Shown: piece by piece, positions 55,174-63,734 of the stretch
Numbering within the stretch: the first letter of the stretch is position 1
Layout of the letters: every line of letters begins with the position of its first letter
DNA from: Zoogloea dura
GTDB lineage: Bacteria; Pseudomonadota; Gammaproteobacteria; Burkholderiales; Rhodocyclaceae
Assembly (NCBI RefSeq): GCF_012927165.1
Contig: NZ_JABBGA010000004.1
Coordinates: 275,567 to 339,566, forward strand
DNA: 64,000 nt
Direction of reading: 5' to 3'
Notes under the pieces: generated by a model
Told to the model about the DNA's origin: nothing
Databases searched by the model: none
Seen by the model: only the letters and a program-made list of their open reading frames with translations
Program-made: the position numbers and the translations under genes

Positions 55174-56208
55174 TCAGATCACCACGGTCTGAGCCTGGCC
55201 TTCGGCGCGGGCCTCGATGGTGCCGAGGGTGTAGACCGTCTCACCGGTGCTGCGCAGCTGGGCCGCAGCCATCTCGGCATCTTCGCTGGCGACGATGACG
55301 ACCATGCCGATGCCGCAGTTGAAGACCCGGTACATCTCCTGGGCATCCACGTTGCCGGCGCTCTGCAGCCACTGGAACAGTTTGGGCATTTCCCAGGCGT
55401 CCTTCTTCAGCACGGCTGTGAGGTTCTCGCCCAGCACGCGGGGCACGTTGTCGAGCAGGCCACCGCCGGTGATGTGGGCCATGCCCTTGACCAGGCCATC
55501 GCGCTTTTCCATCAGCGCCAGCATGGACTTCACGTAGAGGCGGGTCGGCTCCATGATCACGTCCTTCAGCTTGCGGCCATGGAAATCGGCTTCCAGGTCG
55601 GGCTTGCTGACTTCGATGATCTTGCGGATCAGGGAGTAGCCATTGGAGTGGGCACCACTGGAAGCCAGGCCCAGCACCACGTCACCCGGGCGGATGGTGG
55701 AGCCGTCGATGATCTTGGCCTTGTCCACCGCGCCCACCGCAAAACCGGCCAGATCGTACTCGCCGTCGGGGTACATGCTGGGCATCTCGGCGGTTTCACC
55801 ACCGATCAGGGCACAGCCGGACAGCTCGCAGCCCTGGGCGATGCCTTGCACCACGGTGGCGGCGGTGTCCACATGCAGCTTGCCGCAGGCGAAGTAGTCG
55901 AGGAAGAACAGAGGCTCGGCGCCCTGCACCAGGATGTCGTTGACGCTCATCGCCACGAGATCCTGACCCACCGTGTCGTGCTTGTTGAGCTGGAAGGCGA
56001 GCTTGAGCTTGGTGCCCACGCCGTCGGTGCCGGACACCAGCACCGGATCCTTGAATTTCTTGGAGATCTCGAACAGCGCGCCGAAACCGCCGATGCCGCC
56101 GAGCACCTCCGGGCGCATGGTGCGCTTGGCAAAGGGCTTGATACGGTCGACCAGGGCATCGCCGGCATCGATATCCACACCGGCATCGCGATAGGTAAGG
56201 GAGCTCAT
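55174..56208 (-). CDS. purM: Phosphoribosylformylglycinamidine cyclo-ligase
   Basis: 344-residue ATP-dependent enzyme of purine synthesis forming aminoimidazole ribotide. Conserved [72 protein letters not shown] and [18 protein letters not shown] 56208 gives the usual [10 protein letters not shown] start. Divergent from hda; this purM/hda pairing is common in betaproteobacteria. No PurR site was found upstream. Confidence 0.98.
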   Translation of the reverse strand: MSSLTYRDAGVDIDAGDALVDRIKPFAKRTMRPEVLGGIGGFGALFEISKKFKDPVLVSGTDGVGTKLKLAFQLNKHDTVGQDLVAMSVNDILVQGAEPLFFLDYFACGKLHVDTAATVVQGIAQGCELSGCALIGGETAEMPSMYPDGEYDLAGFAVGAVDKAKIIDGSTIRPGDVVLGLASSGAHSNGYSLIRKIIEVSKPDLEADFHGRKLKDVIMEPTRLYVKSMLALMEKRDGLVKGMAHITGGGLLDNVPRVLGENLTAVLKKDAWEMPKLFQWLQSAGNVDAQEMYRVFNCGIGMVVIVASEDAEMAAAQLRSTGETVYTLGTIEARAEGQAQTVVI

Positions 56209-56411
56209 GGGTTCTGTGATCTCTTCTGAAGCGACCGGTGCCAACGGGTAAAACGCTCATCGGGTTGAGCGCCCCGCCGCGACCGGCTACATTAACGGGC
56301 CTTGCGCCGCAAACTGCCGGACCATTCCGCCCGTCGCGCGCAAACAAACCCGAATTTTAGCCGAAATGTCGCCCGCCCGCCCCTGCCCGGTGCGCGGAGG
56401 CGAAACCGCCC

Positions 56412-57092
56412 GTGAAGCAACTCACCCTCGATCTGCACGCCGACGCCCCCCCGCTGCTGGAGAACTTCGTCGCGGCGGCCAACGCCGACCTCCTGGCCGC
56501 CCTCTACGAGGCCGTCCCGGTCGCCGACATCCCCCAGCATCTCTTCCTGTGGGGCGATGCCGGCAGCGGCCGCAGCCACCTGCTCAAGAGCGTGGTCACC
56601 GCCGCTGCCCAGGCCGGGCGCCCCGCCTGCTACCTGCGCGCCGCCGACGTGGGCGCCACCCTGCCCGAAGCACCGGCCCTGCTCCTCGCGGTGGACGACG
56701 TGGAAGCACTCGGGCCGGAGGCCCAGATCGCCCTGTTCCGCGCCTTCAACGGTGCGCGCAGCCAGCGCATGACCCTGATCACCAGCGGCTGTGCAGCGCC
56801 CCTGCACCTGCATCTGCGGGAAGATCTGCGCACCCGCATCGGCCAGAGCCTGATCTTCGAGGTCAAGTCCCTCACCGACGAGGATCGCCTGGCCATCCTC
56901 GACGCCCAGGCGGCCAGCCGGGGCTTGCGCCTCGAACCCGAGATCGTCCAGTACCTGCTGCGCCACGGCCGGCGGGACCTGTCCAGCCTGCTGCGCACCC
57001 TCGATGCCCTCGACGCGGCCTCCCTGGAACGCAAGCGGGCCATCACCCTGCCCCTGCTGCGGGAGATCCTGCAACGCGACCTGAGCCTCTAG
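56412..57092 (+). CDS. hda: DnaA regulatory inactivator Hda
   Basis: 226-residue AAA+ protein that, with the beta clamp, stimulates ATP hydrolysis by DnaA and prevents re-initiation. The N-terminal QLTLDL (residues 3-8) is the clamp-binding motif, followed by ATP-binding LFLWGDAGSGRSHLLKS and a Walker B-like LLLAVDDVEAL, then the lid domain. There is no DNA-binding domain IV, which separates it from DnaA. GTG start at 56412, upstream of the HAD phosphatase. Confidence 0.95.
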   Translation: MKQLTLDLHADAPPLLENFVAAANADLLAALYEAVPVADIPQHLFLWGDAGSGRSHLLKSVVTAAAQAGRPACYLRAADVGATLPEAPALLLAVDDVEALGPEAQIALFRAFNGARSQRMTLITSGCAAPLHLHLREDLRTRIGQSLIFEVKSLTDEDRLAILDAQAASRGLRLEPEIVQYLLRHGRRDLSSLLRTLDALDAASLERKRAITLPLLREILQRDLSL

Positions 57093-57151
57093 ACACGCCC
57101 GCAGCTCTGACGCAGTCCAACAGATCCATCCTTTGCCCTGACAGACCCACC

Positions 57152-57817
57152 ATGGAACTCGCACTCTTCGACCTGGACAACACCCTTCTCGCCGGCGATT
57201 CGGACTTCGAATGGGCCCAGTACCTGATCTCCCGCGGGGTGCTGGACAAGGAGGTCTACGAGGCCCGCAACCAGCAGTTCTTCGACCAGTACAAGGCCGG
57301 CACTCTGGACATCTTCGAATTCCTCGATTTCCAGCTCAAGCCGCTGGCCCGCCACAGCCGCGAGCAGCTCGACGCCTGGCACCGGGAGTTCATGGACACC
57401 CGCATCCAGCCGATGATGACCGAGGCCTCCCGGGCCCTGGTCAACCAGCACCTGGCCGCCGGCTCGGTGGTGGCCATCGTCACCGCCACCAACAGCTTCG
57501 TCACCGGCCCCATCGCCCGGGCCTTCGGCATCCCCCACCTGATCGCCACCATTCCGGCCCAGGAGAACGGCGCCTTCACCGGCCAGCCCCGCGGCACTCC
57601 CGCGTTCAAGACCGGCAAGATCGAACGGGTCGAAGGCTGGCTCGAAAGCCTCGGCCTGTGCTGGGGCAGCTTCGCCAGGAGCTGGTTCTACAGCGACTCC
57701 CATAACGACCTGCCGCTGCTCGGCAAGGTCAGCAACCCGGTGGCCGTCGATCCGGATGACACCCTCCGCGCCCACGCCGAAGGCCAGGGCTGGCCGGTGA
57801 TCTCCCTGCGCGGCTGA
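57152..57817 (+). CDS. HAD-IB family phosphatase (SerB-like subfamily)
   Basis: 221-residue haloacid dehalogenase-type enzyme. Motif I ELALFDLDNTLLAGDSD has Asp7 and Asp9; motif II VTATNSF near residue 111; motif III/IV SWFYSDSHNDLPLLGKVSNPVAVDPD near 172. The HAD-IB cap with EFMDTRIQPM distinguishes it from SerB at 35011. Family members of this type have been linked to phosphoserine or histidinol phosphate hydrolysis; substrate unknown. Lies 59 nt after hda. Confidence 0.87.
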   Translation: MELALFDLDNTLLAGDSDFEWAQYLISRGVLDKEVYEARNQQFFDQYKAGTLDIFEFLDFQLKPLARHSREQLDAWHREFMDTRIQPMMTEASRALVNQHLAAGSVVAIVTATNSFVTGPIARAFGIPHLIATIPAQENGAFTGQPRGTPAFKTGKIERVEGWLESLGLCWGSFARSWFYSDSHNDLPLLGKVSNPVAVDPDDTLRAHAEGQGWPVISLRG

Positions 57818-58125
57818 TCGCCCCGGGGGCCAGAGATGGCCCCTGCCTGGCCGATCCGGCCGGCCGCAACCTATCCCCTCCAGCGTCTTCCCGAACTGGA
57901 TTGGCCCACAGCCAAGGACGCTGCACGCCTGTCACAGCTTTCATCTCACCATGCATCAAAACCCCTTGGCATAAATCATTAAATTTCATGAATTCGGCCG
58001 AATCAGGAGATTTGATTAAAGACGCCCATCCTGAGCACCGTTAAGGCTGGAGCTTTACGGGGCCGGCGGCTCGCCCCCCTGCCCTTACCTCACACATCAA
58101 TGCCTTTCTGGACGAGGAGACATCC
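57818..58125. other. Intergenic region upstream of the first tandem chemoreceptor
   Basis: 308 nt without a credible gene, with lower GC content in 57945-58020 than the genes around it. It holds two FliA-like candidates described separately (58017-58044), a TTAAATTT-N10-GCCGAATC match at 57979-58004, and no obvious terminator after the HAD gene. Confidence 0.5.
58017..58044 (+). promoter_or_regulatory. Possible sigma-28 promoter of the first tandem chemoreceptor
   Basis: TAAAGACG (58017-58024), 12-nt spacer, ACCGTTAA (58037-58044): the -35 begins TAAAG and the -10 matches GCCGATAA in 6 of 8. The spacer is one longer than the 11 typical of FliA. The start codon is 82 nt downstream. Confidence 0.35.
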
Positions 58126-59742
58126 ATGACCATAGCCAAGCGGCTGACGATCCTGCTGGCCACGCTGATGCTGGCCCTCGCTGCAGTGGGCTCCGCAGGC
58201 CTGCTGCAGATGAAATCCCTGAACGAGAACATCAAGTTCGTTCACGAAAACATCATTCCGAGCGTGGTGGCCATCGACAAGGCCGCCAACGACTTCGCCA
58301 TAGTCCGGGCGCTGATCCTGCGCCACATCCTGTCCGACGACGACAAGGACATGGCCGCCATCGACGTTCAGATCCTCGAGGTCCGTTCCCGCCTCGACAA
58401 GAACCTGCAGCACTACCTGGACAATTACGTCACCAACGACCGGGACAAGGAGCTCCTCCTCACCGAGCAGAAGGAGGTCAAGCAGTTCTACGCCCTGATC
58501 GAAGAGCCCCTGGCCCTGTCCCGGGCGCAAAAACCCGATCAGGCCAAGGAGCTGATCGGAAAGGCCCGGGCCCAGGTTGCTGCGGTGGACAAGGCCTTTC
58601 AGGAGCACGTAAAATTCAATATAGATATCTCGGACGAATACGCCAATATCCGGGCCGACGCCTCTTACCGGTCCGGCCTGTGGACGATGGGGAGCGTCAT
58701 CCTTGCCGCTGTAGCCGCCGGCCTGTTCCTGGGTCTGGGAACCTATCGCCAGGTTGTAGGCGCCCTGAGCGGCATCAGATCCGTTGTCGGCGAGATCGCC
58801 AGTCACCGTGATTTCACCCGGCGTGTAGACGCCAAGGGGCAGGACGAAGTCGCCGACACCGGCCGGGCGCTCAACACCTTGCTGGAGCAGGTCCAGTCGA
58901 GCTTCCAGCAGTTCCGCACCCAGACCGAGCAGGTCAGCGATGCGGCCTCCCGCCTCGCCTCGGCCGCCCACCAGGTGGCCACCGGCTCGGACGACCAGAG
59001 CGAAGCCTCCGCCAGCATGGCGGCAGCCATCGAGGAACTGACGGTCAGCATCAGCCACGTGTCGGACCGCAGCAACGAAGCCAGCACGCTGGTGGTGCAT
59101 GCCGGAGCGGTGGCCCGTAATGGTGGCGAGGTGATCGGCCAGACCCTCACCGACATCCGCCGTATCGAAACCGCGGTCAAGGAAGCCGCCGAAATCGTAG
59201 CCCGCCTCGATGCAGGCAGCGCCAAGATCAATGCCGTCGTCGCAGTCATCAAGGAAGTCGCCGACCAGACCAACCTGCTGGCCCTCAATGCCGCCATCGA
59301 GGCCGCCCGGGCCGGCGAACAAGGCCGGGGATTCGCCGTGGTGGCCGACGAAGTGCGCAAACTGGCCGAGCGCACCGCCCAATCCACTCAGGAGATCACC
59401 TCCACCATGACCACCATGCAAAGCGATGCCAGCAATGCGGTCAAGGGCATGATGACGGCTGTGGATCAGGTGAACAAGGGTGTCGAGCATACCCGAGAGG
59501 CCGAACACGCCGTACGCGAGATCGAATCGGGCTCGAGCCAGACCATCGGCATGGTCAACGAAATCAGCGAGGCGATCCGCGAACAGAGCAGTGCCAGTTC
59601 GATCATCGCCCAGAAGGTGGAGCGCATTGCCCAGATGTCGGAGGAGAACAGCGCTGCCGCCGGGACCACGTCTTCGACGGCTTCGGACCTGAACAACCTG
59701 GCGTCTGCCATGCGCAGCGAAATCCAGAAATACCGGGTCTGA
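58126..59742 (+). CDS. Methyl-accepting chemotaxis protein with 4-helix-bundle sensor (tandem copy 1)
   Basis: 538-residue transmembrane chemoreceptor. First helix residues 7-28, a periplasmic helical sensor of about 160 residues resembling the 4HB_MCP domain, second helix about 190-212, then HAMP and the signalling domain with the conserved tip [32 protein letters not shown]. The tip and C-terminal half are almost identical to the next gene, but the sensor parts differ clearly, so the two receive different stimuli. No CheR-docking tail. ATG 58126. Confidence 0.95.
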   Translation: MTIAKRLTILLATLMLALAAVGSAGLLQMKSLNENIKFVHENIIPSVVAIDKAANDFAIVRALILRHILSDDDKDMAAIDVQILEVRSRLDKNLQHYLDNYVTNDRDKELLLTEQKEVKQFYALIEEPLALSRAQKPDQAKELIGKARAQVAAVDKAFQEHVKFNIDISDEYANIRADASYRSGLWTMGSVILAAVAAGLFLGLGTYRQVVGALSGIRSVVGEIASHRDFTRRVDAKGQDEVADTGRALNTLLEQVQSSFQQFRTQTEQVSDAASRLASAAHQVATGSDDQSEASASMAAAIEELTVSISHVSDRSNEASTLVVHAGAVARNGGEVIGQTLTDIRRIETAVKEAAEIVARLDAGSAKINAVVAVIKEVADQTNLLALNAAIEAARAGEQGRGFAVVADEVRKLAERTAQSTQEITSTMTTMQSDASNAVKGMMTAVDQVNKGVEHTREAEHAVREIESGSSQTIGMVNEISEAIREQSSASSIIAQKVERIAQMSEENSAAAGTTSSTASDLNNLASAMRSEIQKYRV

Positions 59743-59772
59743 GTCTCCAGCCCATCCCCGAAAGCTCACCGA

Positions 59773-59808
59773 AATCAGGCCGGATCGCCGTGGCGATCCG
59801 GCCTGATT
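59773..59808 (+). terminator. Hairpin downstream of chemoreceptor copy 1
   Basis: A perfect 17-bp inverted repeat (59773-59789 with 59792-59808; arms begin AATCAGGCCGG and end CCGGCCTGATT) with a 2-nt loop, followed by GCGTTT. A near-loopless long stem 30 nt after the stop codon; the T tract is short. Confidence 0.7.
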
Positions 59809-59988
59809 GCGTTTACATCCAGTGTCGCTTCCAACAATGAATGCCTAATCCAGAAACCGGTAATTTAATACACCTCCATTCAAATCCGGATAGGTACTTC
59901 CACCTCAAATAAAACAAAGAAATTTTTATCAATTTCATAAACTTAGGTACTTACACTCAAATTCATAACAACAAAGGCAAATAGAGGC

Positions 59989-60015
59989 TCAAGCTCAAAG
60001 AGCGGGCTCCGATAA
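59989..60015 (+). promoter_or_regulatory. Sigma-28 (FliA) promoter of chemoreceptor copy 2
   Basis: TCAAGCTC (59989-59996), 11 nt, TCCGATAA (60008-60015). The -10 matches GCCGATAA in 7 of 8 and the -35 shares TCAAG with the HD-GYP promoter. The start codon GTG 60099 is about 75 nt below the expected transcription start. Confidence 0.6.
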
Positions 60016-60098
60016 GCGCTCATCACCGGGCGCCCATGTCCGGATTTCATTCACTCCAGGTTCCTCGCCCCCGTCGGGAATCGTTCAGGAGAAAGACC

Positions 60099-61712
60099 GT
60101 GACCATCGCCAAGCGCCTCACCATATTGCTCACCACCCTGCTCGCCGCGCTGATCGCCGTCAGCGCCATTGCCTTCTTCCAGATGCACCGGATCGGCAAC
60201 AGCGTCCACATGATCAATGAAAACGTGATCCCCAGCCTGATCAAGCTCGACCACATCGGCGTGAACTTCGCCAACCTGCGCGCCACGGTACTGCGCCATA
60301 TCCTGAGTACCAACGAGCAGGACATGGCCGGTATGGAAACCACCATAAAGCAAGTGCGCGAGAACATCGACAAGGACATCAAGGAATACGAGGACACTCT
60401 GGTTACCGATGATCGGGACAGGGAGCTGATCCGGGCAGTCCATTCAGGCGTATCCAACTACTACGCCATCATGGACACCGCGGTCGCCGCATCCAGAAAG
60501 AGCGAACAGGCTCAGGCAACCCAGATCATCACCAGCGCCCGGCCTCAGATTGACGCACTCACCAGGAATCTCAAGGACCACTTCGACTACAACATCGTTC
60601 TTGCAAACGGCTTCAGCAAGACTGCGGATTCCTCGATCTCGATGGGCACTTGGACGATCGCCGGCATTTCAGCAGCATCCCTCGCCCTGGGGCTCCTGAT
60701 CGGCATCCTGACCTACCGGCAGATCATCGGCTCCCTCAATGGAATCCGATCCACGGTGGGCGCCATTGCCTCCAATCGGGACTTTACCCAACGTGTCGAG
60801 GCAGAGGGCTCGGACGAGATTTCCAGCATGGGCCGTGCCCTCAACTCCCTGCTCGAACAAGTTCAGTCCAGCTTCCAGCAGTTCCGCGCCCAGACCGACC
60901 AGGTCCACGATGCCGCCTCCCGCCTCGCCTCCGCCGCACACCAGGTAGCCACCGGCTCCGATGACCAGAGCGAGGCCTCGGCCAGCATGGCAGCGGCCAT
61001 CGAGGAGCTCACCGTCAGCATCAGCCATGTCTCGGACCGCAGCAACGAGGCCAGCTCGCTGGTCACCCACGCCGGCGCCGCCGCCCGCAATGGCAGCGAG
61101 GTGATCGACCAGACCCTCGGCGACATCCGCAACATCGAGGCCGCGGTGAAGGACGCCGCCGAGATCGTCGGCCGCCTGGACTCCAGCAGCGCCAGGGTCA
61201 ATGCAGTGGTCACCGTGATCAAGGAGGTGGCCGACCAGACCAACCTGCTGGCTCTCAATGCCGCCATCGAGGCCGCCCGCGCCGGTGAGCAGGGCCGCGG
61301 CTTCGCCGTGGTGGCCGACGAGGTGCGCAAGCTCGCCGAGCGCACCGCCCAGTCCACCCATGAGATCTCCTCCACCATGGCCAGCATGCAGAGCGATGCC
61401 GCCAGCGCCGTCAAGGGCATGCTGGCTGCCGTCGAGCAGGTCAACAAGGGCGTCGATCACACCCGCGAAGCCGAACATGCGGTGCGCGAAATCGAGTCGG
61501 GTTCTGCCCAGACCATCGGCATGGTCAATGAGATCAGCGAGGCCATCCGCGAACAGAGCAGCGCCAGCGCCATCATCGCCCAGAAGGTCGAGCGCATCGC
61601 CCAGATGTCGGAAGAGAACAGCGCCGCCGCCGGTACCACCTCGTCCACCGCGTCCGACCTGAACAGTCTGGCCTCGGCCATGCGCACGGAGGTGCAGAAG
61701 TACCGGGTCTGA
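60099..61712 (+). CDS. Methyl-accepting chemotaxis protein with 4-helix-bundle sensor (tandem copy 2)
   Basis: 537-residue chemoreceptor, paralogue of the preceding gene. It opens [18 protein letters not shown], matching copy 1, then a diverged helical periplasmic sensor, second helix about residues 190-212, HAMP and a C-terminal half nearly identical to copy 1. GTG 60099 is chosen because it aligns with the start of copy 1 and is preceded by CAGGAGAAAG; a longer frame to ATG 60036 has no such support. Driven by a FliA-like promoter. The last residues IQKYRV/VQKYRV match the sibling. Confidence 0.94.
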   Translation: MTIAKRLTILLTTLLAALIAVSAIAFFQMHRIGNSVHMINENVIPSLIKLDHIGVNFANLRATVLRHILSTNEQDMAGMETTIKQVRENIDKDIKEYEDTLVTDDRDRELIRAVHSGVSNYYAIMDTAVAASRKSEQAQATQIITSARPQIDALTRNLKDHFDYNIVLANGFSKTADSSISMGTWTIAGISAASLALGLLIGILTYRQIIGSLNGIRSTVGAIASNRDFTQRVEAEGSDEISSMGRALNSLLEQVQSSFQQFRAQTDQVHDAASRLASAAHQVATGSDDQSEASASMAAAIEELTVSISHVSDRSNEASSLVTHAGAAARNGSEVIDQTLGDIRNIEAAVKDAAEIVGRLDSSSARVNAVVTVIKEVADQTNLLALNAAIEAARAGEQGRGFAVVADEVRKLAERTAQSTHEISSTMASMQSDAASAVKGMLAAVEQVNKGVDHTREAEHAVREIESGSAQTIGMVNEISEAIREQSSASAIIAQKVERIAQMSEENSAAAGTTSSTASDLNSLASAMRTEVQKYRV

Positions 61713-61740
61713 GGACAACCGCAGCCCCGACGACCCCGCT

Positions 61741-61774
61741 GCACCCGCTTGTGCCGGCCAGCACAAGCAGGTGC
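61741..61774. repeat. Inverted repeat between chemoreceptor copy 2 and luxR-type gene
   Basis: Arms 61741-61754 and 61761-61774 pair at 13 of 14 positions (including perfect GCTTGTGC/GCACAAGC) with a 6-nt loop. It lies 28 nt after the chemoreceptor stop and 13 nt before the luxR-type ATG. Without a T tract it is more likely an operator or a leader structure than a simple terminator, but both are possible. Confidence 0.6.
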
Positions 61775-61787
61775 ATACTCTCGGGCC

Positions 61788-62528
61788 ATGTCACTCCCCC
61801 CTATCAGCATCGAGGCATTGACGAGGTTTTCCGAAGCCCGCGACATGGCCAGCCTGCAAGCGGTCACCGCATTCTTCTGCGGGCAATTGGGCTTCGACCA
61901 CTTCATATACGCGCTGAGGATGCCGACACGGCTTTCCGACGCGCGATTGATCATGATCGATGGCTATCCCGCATCATGGGTTGCCCATTACTTCGCCCAG
62001 TCCTATTACGATGTCGACCCCGTGATGTCCTATTGCGCGGACAACGTGTTGCCGATCGAGTGGCACAATCTCGACCTGCAGGCAGGAAGCGCCTCTGCCC
62101 GGATGATGGAAGACGCGGCACGGTTCGGCCTGAAATCCGGCGTGACCATGCCCCTGCATGGCCCGAATGGTGAGCTGGGCATCCTGAGCTTCGGTGCGGA
62201 CCGCGCCGACGATGCCGCCCACGCCCTCACAAAACAGGCATTGCCCTACGTGCAGCTGATCGCCGCACATGTGCACGATGCCATCAAACGTCTGCATGGG
62301 CTGGATGAGGTACTGGAAAGGCCCAGACTGAGCAAGCGCGAACTCGAATGTCTGCGCTGGGTTGGAGACGGAAAATCCTCCTGGGAAATCTCCCAGATCC
62401 TGAATCTCTCTGAACGCACAGTCAATTTCCACATCAATAACGCGACCACGAAGCTGGGGGCGACCAGCAGGCAACATGCGGCGACCAAAGCCGTGCTCCA
62501 ACACCTGATTCGCCCACACCCCTTCTGA
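61788..62528 (+). CDS. LuxR-family quorum-sensing regulator (LuxR solo)
   Basis: 246-residue transcription factor: an N-terminal autoinducer-binding domain (about residues 15-160) and a C-terminal LuxR-type helix-turn-helix (LSKRELECLRWVGDGKSSWEISQILNLSERTVNFHINNATTKLG). All six pocket residues conserved in acyl-homoserine-lactone-binding LuxR proteins are present in order: Trp64, Tyr68, Asp77, Pro78, Trp92 and Gly118, which align with TraR W57, Y61, D70, P71, W85 and G113. No luxI synthase gene is in the window, so it is a solo. A lux-type box lies downstream at 62606. ATG 61788. Confidence 0.94.
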   Translation: MSLPPISIEALTRFSEARDMASLQAVTAFFCGQLGFDHFIYALRMPTRLSDARLIMIDGYPASWVAHYFAQSYYDVDPVMSYCADNVLPIEWHNLDLQAGSASARMMEDAARFGLKSGVTMPLHGPNGELGILSFGADRADDAAHALTKQALPYVQLIAAHVHDAIKRLHGLDEVLERPRLSKRELECLRWVGDGKSSWEISQILNLSERTVNFHINNATTKLGATSRQHAATKAVLQHLIRPHPF

Positions 62529-62605
62529 AGGGCGCACCAGCCTTCATCGCAGTACCGCGCACCGGAGAGCCACCGTCGTGGCTATACCCGTCTGATGCGT
62601 ATGCC

Positions 62606-62652
62606 ACCTGTCAGTTCTGACAGTAGGACGCCCCCTCCTCGCTCCCTACAAT
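62606..62652 (+). promoter_or_regulatory. Lux/las-type box and -10 element of the PEP-CTERM gene
   Basis: A 20-nt palindrome at 62606-62625 has the form AC-CT-N12-AG-TA, with perfect arms CTGTCAG and CTGACAG separated by TT, matching the NNCT-N12-AGNN consensus for LuxR/LasR-type boxes. A TACAAT hexamer follows at 62647-62652, so the expected start is about 62658-62659 and the box is centred 42.5-43.5 nt upstream, the position of class II LuxR activation. The poor -35 (TAGGAC, 62624-62629) overlaps the box, as expected for an activator-dependent promoter. The gene starts at 62769. Confidence 0.7.
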
Positions 62653-62768
62653 TCGGCAGGTGTTTTTTTGACAACGCCAGTTCGGAACGGGCAGTTTCAA
62701 GTCTGCAGTGCAGAGACCCGGCTCCCCGACCAGAGACTCTTTGACCGAGCCAGGAAATAGGAACCTTC

Positions 62769-63518
62769 ATGAGAGCTTATGCCCGCCTCGCCGCATTGAC
62801 CGCCCTGTTCGCCATCTCACCGGGCGCCTTCGCGGCAGACACTTTCCTCTTTGCGGGGACAGGCTCCAGTGGCGTCAGCCAGGATCTTGTGCTGGGCCTG
62901 AGCAATGGCAGCTCCGTCACGCTCACCACAGGACAAGCCTTGTTCACGCCCGGCACGCTCAACCAGGGATGGTGGGGATTCGATAACGCAAATTTCAACG
63001 CCAACGACAGCATCTACGTTGGCGCCCTGCAACCTGACCCCCTCGATCCGGCCTACCTGCACCGCAATTTCTTTACCTTCTCGCTGGCCGGCATCACACC
63101 GGGCAGCATCATCAGCGCAGTGTTACGTATCAATGATGTGGGTGTCAGCTCCGGCTCGTTTCCGATGACCTACTCCCTGTTCGACGTCACGACCGACTCA
63201 CAGACGCTGAACTTCAACACCGGCGTCAACCACTCGATCTACGATGACCTTGGCAGCGGCAAGCTCTACGCTGCGCAGGTGGTGACCAAGGAGTTGTCCG
63301 GCAGCTACGCAATCGGCCTGAACAACGCGGCCATTGCAGACTTGAACGCCGCGGCCGGTCGCTTCTTTTCACTCGGCGGCACCCTTGACACGCCGCCTCT
63401 GGTGGTGACGGAGCCTTCAGCGCTCGCGCTCCTGGGTATAGGTCTCGCCGCGGCAAGCCTTGGACGGCAACGCAGGCATCCCCTGGCGCCCACTTCCGAT
63501 CAACTCTTCCAGGATTGA
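62769..63518 (+). CDS. PEP-CTERM sorting-domain exported protein
   Basis: 249-residue secreted protein. A signal peptide (MRAYARLAALTALFAISPGAFA) is followed by a beta-rich domain with many Ser/Thr/Asn/Gly (GTGSSGVSQDLVLGLSNGSS and so on). The C-terminus has TEPSALALLGIGLAAASLGRQRR, a PEP-CTERM signal (motif, hydrophobic helix, Arg cluster) for exosortase processing, with Thr-Glu-Pro instead of the commoner Pro-Glu-Pro. After the Arg cluster there are 13 more residues, which is unusual. Such proteins contribute to biofilm matrix or flocs in Zoogloea-like bacteria. No exosortase is in the window. Confidence 0.85.
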   Translation: MRAYARLAALTALFAISPGAFAADTFLFAGTGSSGVSQDLVLGLSNGSSVTLTTGQALFTPGTLNQGWWGFDNANFNANDSIYVGALQPDPLDPAYLHRNFFTFSLAGITPGSIISAVLRINDVGVSSGSFPMTYSLFDVTTDSQTLNFNTGVNHSIYDDLGSGKLYAAQVVTKELSGSYAIGLNNAAIADLNAAAGRFFSLGGTLDTPPLVVTEPSALALLGIGLAAASLGRQRRHPLAPTSDQLFQD

Positions 63519-63734
63519 GTCATGCCACCGCTTGAATCGCTGCTGGCAGCATGGAATTGAGATGGGGCAACACCGCAGTGACAGCCTCGGGGTATTGAAT
63601 GCCGTGCTAGCGCCGACTCCATTGAGCTGCTGGCGGGGCTGGCAGACCTCATCGGGTCAGGGCTGTTTGCCATTGACGCACAGGCCTTCGGTTGGGCGAC
63701 GGCCCGGCGCGCGTCAAGGTAGTTGTCGCCTCGG
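63519..63734. other. Region between the PEP-CTERM gene and the IS3-family element
   Basis: 216 nt. A frame from after the stop at about 63580 to TAG 63720-63722 reads as plausible protein in its last 38 codons (DSIELLAGLADLIGSGLFAI) but has no start codon, so it may be a gene remnant cut by the insertion sequence. The end of the element must lie here, and its terminal repeat was not identified. Confidence 0.4.

Larger units (their letters stand above)
59743..60098. other. Intergenic region between the tandem chemoreceptors
   Basis: 356 nt: a perfect terminator-type hairpin at 59773-59808 near the first gene, then an AT-rich stretch (about 59850-59995, unusual for this genome), then a good FliA-like promoter at 59989-60015 and a leader to the GTG start at 60099. 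No gene is seen. Confidence 0.6.

Noticed and set aside
57979..58004. TTAAATTT-N10-GCCGAATC as the FliA promoter of chemoreceptor copy 1
   Set aside because: The spacer is one nt short and the -35 is poor, so it was not preferred over the 58017 candidate, although neither is strong.
62529..62768. Sigma-54 promoter before the PEP-CTERM gene, as known for floc proteins of Zoogloea
   Set aside because: No TGGCAC-N5-TTGC-like sequence was found; the lux-box promoter explains the region better.
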